Assembly (NCBI GenBank): GCA_025800305.1
Contig: JAOXRY010000304.1
Coordinates: 1 to 9,788 of the forward strand
From: Campylobacterales bacterium
Lineage (GTDB): Bacteria > Campylobacterota > Campylobacteria > Campylobacterales > SZUA-545
Reading direction: 5' to 3'
Length of the DNA: 9,788 nucleotides
Of the stretch, positions 5,736 to 9,788 are shown one piece after another. The notes beneath the pieces were generated by a model. The model saw only the letters and a list, made by a program, of their open reading frames with translations. It searched no databases and was not told where the DNA came from. Numbering within the stretch: the stretch's first letter is position 1; the number at the start of each line of letters is the position of its first letter. Position numbers and translations under genes: made by a program.

Positions 5736-6269
5736 TTAGTTTTTAGTTTTTTCGTTAATTGGAACAACATACATATTGACAAATCTACCATCTCTATTGG
5801 AGTCTTTGTCAACTTTTCCATGATCTGTGATCATCTCTTTGACTTTTTCAAGAACATCAAAACCAGCTTCTGGAGTTGACATCTCTCTACCTTTTAGAAA
5901 TACCCTAAACTTAACGTGTTTACCTTTTTCTAAAAATTCGATGGCGTGTTTTACTTTGAAGTTAATATCGTTTTGTGCAATTTTAACAGTTAGTTTAATC
6001 TCTTTAACATCGATTGTTTTCTGTTTTTTTCTTGCCTCTTTTTGCTTTTTCTCTTGTTGGTATTTGAACTTTCCATAGTCCATAACCTTAGCAACTGGTG
6101 GTTTTGCATCTGGCGCAATTAATACTAAATCAACCCCTTGATCAAAAGCGATCTGTTGTGCTTCTTTTGATGATATAAGACCGTATTGATCACCGTTGTC
6201 ACCAATACATCTAACTTCTGGTAAATTAATCTGCTCGTTTAGTAGAGTCTTGTCTTGTTTCTTACTCAA
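5736..6269 (-). CDS. infC: Translation initiation factor IF-3
   Basis: A 177-residue protein of normal IF-3 length that binds the 30S subunit, controls start-codon and initiator-tRNA selection and prevents premature 50S joining. The N-terminal domain (about 8-75) contains the family signature around DLVLIAPDAKPPVAKVMDYG (47-66). A lysine-rich linker follows (about 68-90), then the C-terminal 30S-binding domain (about 90-172) with KHVKFRVFLKGRE (117-129). The reading starts at TTG (6269-6267), which overlaps the thrS stop as TTGA. An in-frame ATC two codons upstream is an alternative rare start of the kind IF-3 genes use for autoregulation. GGGG about 8 bases upstream is the only SD-like sequence. 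Usually rpmI and rplT follow infC; here a terminator and an unrelated gene do. Confidence 0.96.
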   Translation of the reverse strand: MSKKQDKTLLNEQINLPEVRCIGDNGDQYGLISSKEAQQIAFDQGVDLVLIAPDAKPPVAKVMDYGKFKYQQEKKQKEARKKQKTIDVKEIKLTVKIAQNDINFKVKHAIEFLEKGKHVKFRVFLKGREMSTPEAGFDVLEKVKEMITDHGKVDKDSNRDGRFVNMYVVPINEKTKN

Positions 6270-8077
6270 ATAGATACCCCATTTTGTTTTTCCTTAATTA
6301 AGTTTGTGAAGTCTTTCAAAGACATTTCACTTTGTGTTCTCTCTCTTCTGTCTCTAAGAGCTACACTTTTTTCTTCAACCTCTTTATCCCCTAAAACCAA
6401 AATCATAGGAACTTTCTGTTTCTCAGAAGTTCTAATTCTTTTGTTTAAGCTTTCAGCTTTTGAATTGATCTCAACATCGATTTCAAGAGCCTTTAAAGCC
6501 GTTTCTACTTCTTTGGCATACAATAAATGTTCCTCTTTTACAGGAATGATGATTACATTTACAGGAGCAATCTCAAATGGAAGCTCTCCAGCAAAGTGTT
6601 CAACAAGTATTGCAACGAATCTCTCAAAAGAACCTAGGATGGCTCTGTGAATCATTACTGGTTGTTTTTTCTCATTGTCTTCATCAACATATTCAAGATC
6701 AAATCTCTGTGGAAGGTTAAAGTCAACTTGAACAGTTCCACACTGCCATTTTCTACCAATAGCATCTGTGATTTTTATATCGATTTTAGGACCATAAAAT
6801 GCACCACCACCTTCGTCTATGCCAAACTCATGGGAGCCATTTTCCAGTGCACTTCTAATAGCCTCTGTTGCTTTATCCCATAAAGCATCTTCTCCAATAG
6901 CTTTTTCTGGTTTTGTAGCTAGCTCCATTGTGTATTCAAAATTAAAAGTTTTCATAAGCGAGTCAACAAACTCCAAAATATCAGAAATTTGTTCTTCAAT
7001 CTGCTCTTCTGTACAGAAAATATGGGCATCATCTTGTGTAAACTCTCTAACTCTTAAAAGTCCGTGAAGAACACCACTTTGCTCGTGTCTGTGAACAACA
7101 CCATATTCAAAATATTTTATTGGAAGATCTCTGTAACTTCTAATATCACTTTCAAATACTTTAATATGCCCAACACAGTTCATTGGCTTCATACCGTACT
7201 GATGTTCGTCAATATCAGTGAAATACATATTTTCACCATAATTTTGGATATGACCAGACTTTCTCCAAAGATCTGCTTTTAACATTTCTGGACCTCGAAC
7301 TGGAACGTAACCTCTTACTTTATGTGCTTTGAACAGTAGTTGTTCTAACTTAGATCTTAAAGTCGCACCATTAGGAAGCCAGATTGGAAGACCAGCACCA
7401 ACTTCATCGTCAAACTTAAATAGTTTTAATTCGTTTCCAAGTTTTCTATGATCTCTTTTTAGAGCTTCTTCCATTCTTGTTACATATGCTTTTAAAGAAT
7501 CTTTATCTGCAAAAGCAACACCATAAATTCTAATTAGCATCTCTTTTGAACTATCTCCACCAAGATAAGCACCAGCTACTTTTGTTAGTTTCACATTTGT
7601 TAAATACTTAGTGTTAGGAACGTGAGGACCGCGACAGAGATCTTCAAACTCACCTTGCTTATAAAAAGAGACGTTTTCATCTGGGATATTTGATAAAACA
7701 GCAGTTTTTAACTCATCATCTTTATATCTATCAAGAGCTTCGGTCTTGGTGATTGAATATTTTTCAAACTTTTCTTTAGAACCTGCAAGCTTCTTCATAG
7801 TCTTCTCTATATCTTTTAGATCTTCTTCAGATATGTGAGCCTCTGTTTTGAAATCATAATAGAAACCTTCATCCACAACTGGACCAACAAAAAATTTTGC
7901 ATCTGGATAGAGTTTTTTGATTGCTTCTGCTAGAAGATGTGCTGCAGAGTGTCTAATAACACTTAGTGCATCTTCTGAGTTGTCATAAAGGATTTCTTCC
8001 CCGTCTATGCCCATCTCTTGGGCAGTCATTAAGTCATAAATTTGACCATCTTTTTTAATGGCAATTGGTTCGCTCAA
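6266..8077 (-). CDS. thrS: Threonyl-tRNA synthetase
   Basis: A 603-residue class II aminoacyl-tRNA synthetase that charges tRNA-Thr, cytoplasmic dimer. The N-terminal TGS-like part is short (about 1-34, versus about 60 in E. coli). The editing domain follows, with HSAAH (43-47) and C148/H152 in LCRGPHVP. The catalytic core has PMNCVGH (299-304), motif 2 around RHEQSGVLHGLLRVREFTQ (330-348) and motif 3 in RAILGSFERF (478-487). The zinc ligands expected from E. coli ThrRS are present with matching spacing: C301, H352 and H477. The C-terminal anticodon-binding domain spans about 505-600. The start is TTG (8077-8075), chosen because AAGGAAA lies about 8 bases upstream and no in-frame ATG precedes residue 17. 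The length and short N-terminus resemble the Helicobacter enzyme. It overlaps infC, forming a two-gene operon. Confidence 0.97.
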   Translation of the reverse strand: MSEPIAIKKDGQIYDLMTAQEMGIDGEEILYDNSEDALSVIRHSAAHLLAEAIKKLYPDAKFFVGPVVDEGFYYDFKTEAHISEEDLKDIEKTMKKLAGSKEKFEKYSITKTEALDRYKDDELKTAVLSNIPDENVSFYKQGEFEDLCRGPHVPNTKYLTNVKLTKVAGAYLGGDSSKEMLIRIYGVAFADKDSLKAYVTRMEEALKRDHRKLGNELKLFKFDDEVGAGLPIWLPNGATLRSKLEQLLFKAHKVRGYVPVRGPEMLKADLWRKSGHIQNYGENMYFTDIDEHQYGMKPMNCVGHIKVFESDIRSYRDLPIKYFEYGVVHRHEQSGVLHGLLRVREFTQDDAHIFCTEEQIEEQISDILEFVDSLMKTFNFEYTMELATKPEKAIGEDALWDKATEAIRSALENGSHEFGIDEGGGAFYGPKIDIKITDAIGRKWQCGTVQVDFNLPQRFDLEYVDEDNEKKQPVMIHRAILGSFERFVAILVEHFAGELPFEIAPVNVIIIPVKEEHLLYAKEVETALKALEIDVEINSKAESLNKRIRTSEKQKVPMILVLGDKEVEEKSVALRDRRERTQSEMSLKDFTNLIKEKQNGVSI

Positions 8078-8084
8078 AAATTAA

Positions 8085-8104
8085 TTTCCTTGTTTAAAAT
8101 TATA
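8085..8104 (-). promoter_or_regulatory. Promoter -10 and Shine-Dalgarno for the thrS-infC operon
   Basis: On the minus strand a consensus TATAAT lies at 8104-8099, and AAGGAAA at 8091-8085 lies close before the TTG start of thrS. The 5' leader would be only about 15 bases, leaving no room for a leader structure or operator of the E. coli thrS type. A -35 box is not evident. Confidence 0.5.
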
Positions 8105-8144
8105 TTGTGAAATATTCTACACAAAAAATTATAATTAACCCCTT

Positions 8145-8173
8145 AGAACGAAGAGTTTTACACTCTTTGTTCT
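8145..8173 (-). terminator. Terminator hairpin after the OmpL47-like gene
   Basis: AGAACGAAGAGT (8145-8156) faces ACTCTTTGTTCT (8162-8173) across a 5-base loop, a 12-bp stem with one imperfect pair (A-C on the minus strand, G-U on the plus strand). It lies one base beyond the stop of the large gene and is followed on the minus strand by A/T-rich sequence with a T-run about 18 bases on, so termination may be partial. Confidence 0.55.
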
Positions 8174-8174
8174 A

Positions 8175-9788
8175 TTAATTTCTAATTATTCTGAAATTTT
8201 CTGTTAAAGTTGTTGTGTTATTAAGTTTATCTTTTACGATGATTTTTACTTTATAGTTACCTGGTTTTTTAAAAACTATAGATTTTTTATAAGTTTTTAA
8301 TTTTTTTCCATTGACACTGTATTTAATGTTTTTTACACCAACAATATTGTCTTTTGCAGAAAGGTATAGTTCTGTACCAGATCTATAAATTGTCTCTTTT
8401 GGATCTGTACTTTGAGCTTTGGCTCCAACAAAACTAAAATACTTCTTCACAGTTGGAGAGTCTTTATCAACAGCGATTTCAAAATGTTTTCTAACTGATT
8501 TATTAGAGACATTATCAACAGCAGAATAAAAAACTGTTGTCTCTGGTGGAAGATCTTTACCTTTTAAAGGTTTAATATAAGTGTTCTCAGGAGACTCTCC
8601 AATATTGTAAAAAATTGACTTTACTCCGCTAAGTTTATCCTTAGCCACAAGAGAAAGTTTTGTTTTTTCGTTAATATAAAAAAGTTCACCTACTTTTAAG
8701 TAGTCTCCTTTGATTTTAAAACCTGTCTTAGGTGGAGTAAGATCTATAGTTAAATCTTTTTTCTTCTCTTTTTCTAAGTTACCAACTCGATCAGAAGAGA
8801 AGTAACGTAAGGTGATTTTTCCTTCAAGGTTTGAAGATTTTAGTTTTTTCATGAGAGTTTTAACAGTTACAGGATCTTTATATCGGACTTTATTCTTATC
8901 AAAAAGAGCAATTGTAGATCTAGCTACACCTGAAAAGTCCCTGCTTTCTAAACTAACCATTGTATCAGCAGAAAGATATTTCACACCATTGTTATTATAA
9001 ACATCTCCATCAAAAACCATTTTTGTAATAGGTGCTTTTTTGTCCATAACAAAGTCAACTGTCTTAACACTCTCTTTATTTCCAACCTTGTCTTTTGCAA
9101 AATATGAGACAGTATGTTTTCCAGATTTTAAAGATCTTAGTTTAACCCTTTTTGTGCCGTAAGATTTAAAGTCTTTTGAAATTTTATAATTAATCGATTT
9201 TACACCAGAAATATTATCTTGTCCTTTAAAAGAGATAAGAGAGTAAGGACCTACAGCTAAAGTTCCATCTTCTTTTTTAACTTTTGTAAAAAACTTAATT
9301 TGTGATGTTGGAGGAGTTTTATCAATTGTAAGTTTTTTCTCGTAGAGTTTTGAAACATTACCAACATTATCAACTGTTATAAATTTAAAAACATGATCTC
9401 CCTCAGTAAGATTCTCAATAAGATCTCCATGATTTTTTCCTAATTTTGGTTGATTATTATGAACCATGTAAATTGTTTTGGTACCAGAAAATCTATCTTT
9501 GCCTACTAGCTTCAATTGAGCACTACCATTTAAAAATTGCCTATCAACATTATGAATCTCTCTTTTTGTATTAGTCTCTATAAAACTAAACTTAGGAGGT
9601 ACAGCGTCCCATATAACACTCATAAATCTTGAAGGATGATCTTTTGGAAGATCTCCATCAGCTTTCATCTCTTCAATATCTACAGGATGAGTAATTGTAT
9701 GTGTTCCTGGTTTTCCTAGAGGAATAGGCATTGGTTTTTTCAGTTTTTTTGCTTCTTGTGTAGCAAAAAGAGCCACTTTTGTACTTCT
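8175..9788 (-). CDS. OmpL47/Ig-like repeat protein, probably 5'-truncated by the window edge
   Basis: The frame is open to the right edge. A GTG at 9776-9774 preceded by AGAAG could be a start, giving 533 residues, but the resulting N-terminus (ALFATQEAKKLKKP) is not a convincing signal peptide, so the true start is probably outside. Counting from that GTG, five repeats of about 90-97 residues follow an N-terminal region, at about 60-150, 153-245, 247-344, 347-436 and 439-530. Most repeats open with D-x-T/K-x-P-P/I and contain KD-x-x-SGVKSI-Y then a Y/F-x-A-x-D-x-VGN motif. This is the pattern of OmpL47-type and bacterial Ig-like domains in envelope proteins; the first repeat ends KFITVDNVGN and the last ends IVKDKLNN. 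The protein is likely periplasmic or surface-exposed and structural; the ligand is unknown. A hairpin separates it from thrS. Confidence 0.75.
   Translation of the reverse strand, partial: RSTKVALFATQEAKKLKKPMPIPLGKPGTHTITHPVDIEEMKADGDLPKDHPSRFMSVIWDAVPPKFSFIETNTKREIHNVDRQFLNGSAQLKLVGKDRFSGTKTIYMVHNNQPKLGKNHGDLIENLTEGDHVFKFITVDNVGNVSKLYEKKLTIDKTPPTSQIKFFTKVKKEDGTLAVGPYSLISFKGQDNISGVKSINYKISKDFKSYGTKRVKLRSLKSGKHTVSYFAKDKVGNKESVKTVDFVMDKKAPITKMVFDGDVYNNNGVKYLSADTMVSLESRDFSGVARSTIALFDKNKVRYKDPVTVKTLMKKLKSSNLEGKITLRYFSSDRVGNLEKEKKKDLTIDLTPPKTGFKIKGDYLKVGELFYINEKTKLSLVAKDKLSGVKSIFYNIGESPENTYIKPLKGKDLPPETTVFYSAVDNVSNKSVRKHFEIAVDKDSPTVKKYFSFVGAKAQSTDPKETIYRSGTELYLSAKDNIVGVKNIKYSVNGKKLKTYKKSIVFKKPGNYKVKIIVKDKLNNTTTLTENFRIIRN

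Noticed and set aside
5827..6078. Plus-strand frame of 83 codons opposite infC, rich in Cys and Phe
   Set aside because: Mirror of the lysine-rich IF-3 linker; no independent support.
6255..7282. Several short plus-strand frames opposite thrS
   Set aside because: All are antisense to a complete, conserved thrS; their Ser/Phe-rich composition mirrors Glu/Lys-rich coding sequence.

Overview
The window is A+T-rich (roughly two thirds by eye) bacterial chromosome, most likely from a Campylobacterota (epsilonproteobacterial) organism related to Sulfurimonas, Sulfurovum or Arcobacter. The basis is the codon use, the short-TGS threonyl-tRNA synthetase that resembles the Helicobacter/Sulfurimonas form, and an MlaC-type protein paired with a large RND transporter. 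Genus assignment is inference from remembered protein families; no search was run.

Layout. Positions 1-3930 read rightward as a tight operon: the 3' end of an MlaC/Ttg2D-like periplasmic lipid-binding protein, an 824-residue RND/MMPL-family membrane protein starting directly after its stop, and bioA (biotin synthesis) overlapping the RND gene by 8 bp. Everything from 3927 to the right edge reads leftward: a HigA-type antitoxin/XRE regulator (3927-4217), a lipoprotein predicted to be a seven-bladed FG-GAP-like propeller (4322-5542), infC (5736-6269) and thrS (6266-8077) as an overlapping translation pair, and a five-repeat OmpL47/Ig-like surface or periplasmic protein (8175 to the right edge, 5' end probably outside).

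The most interesting part is 3862-4320. The last codons of bioA occur twice, at 3873-3924 (end of the intact gene) and 4260-4311 (an orphan fragment with its own stop), with 50 of 52 bases identical. Between the copies lie an intact higA and only the last 12 codons of what looks like a higB toxin gene. The simplest reading is that a donor-type bioA-higAB block recombined into a locus that originally ran bioA > < lipoprotein. The exchange left the recipient's bioA tail behind and destroyed the toxin. Both copies of the tail also form a perfect hairpin, so the same bases serve as coding sequence and as a likely terminator.

Other points: thrS and infC both use TTG starts and overlap. infC is followed by a strong hairpin and an unrelated lipoprotein instead of rpmI-rplT. 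The RND protein has a very acidic insert and lacks the usual acidic residue in its first half. The hexamer AGATCT is much more frequent than base composition predicts. Apart from the truncated higBA remnant, no defence system, CRISPR array, transposase, integrase or RNA gene was seen.
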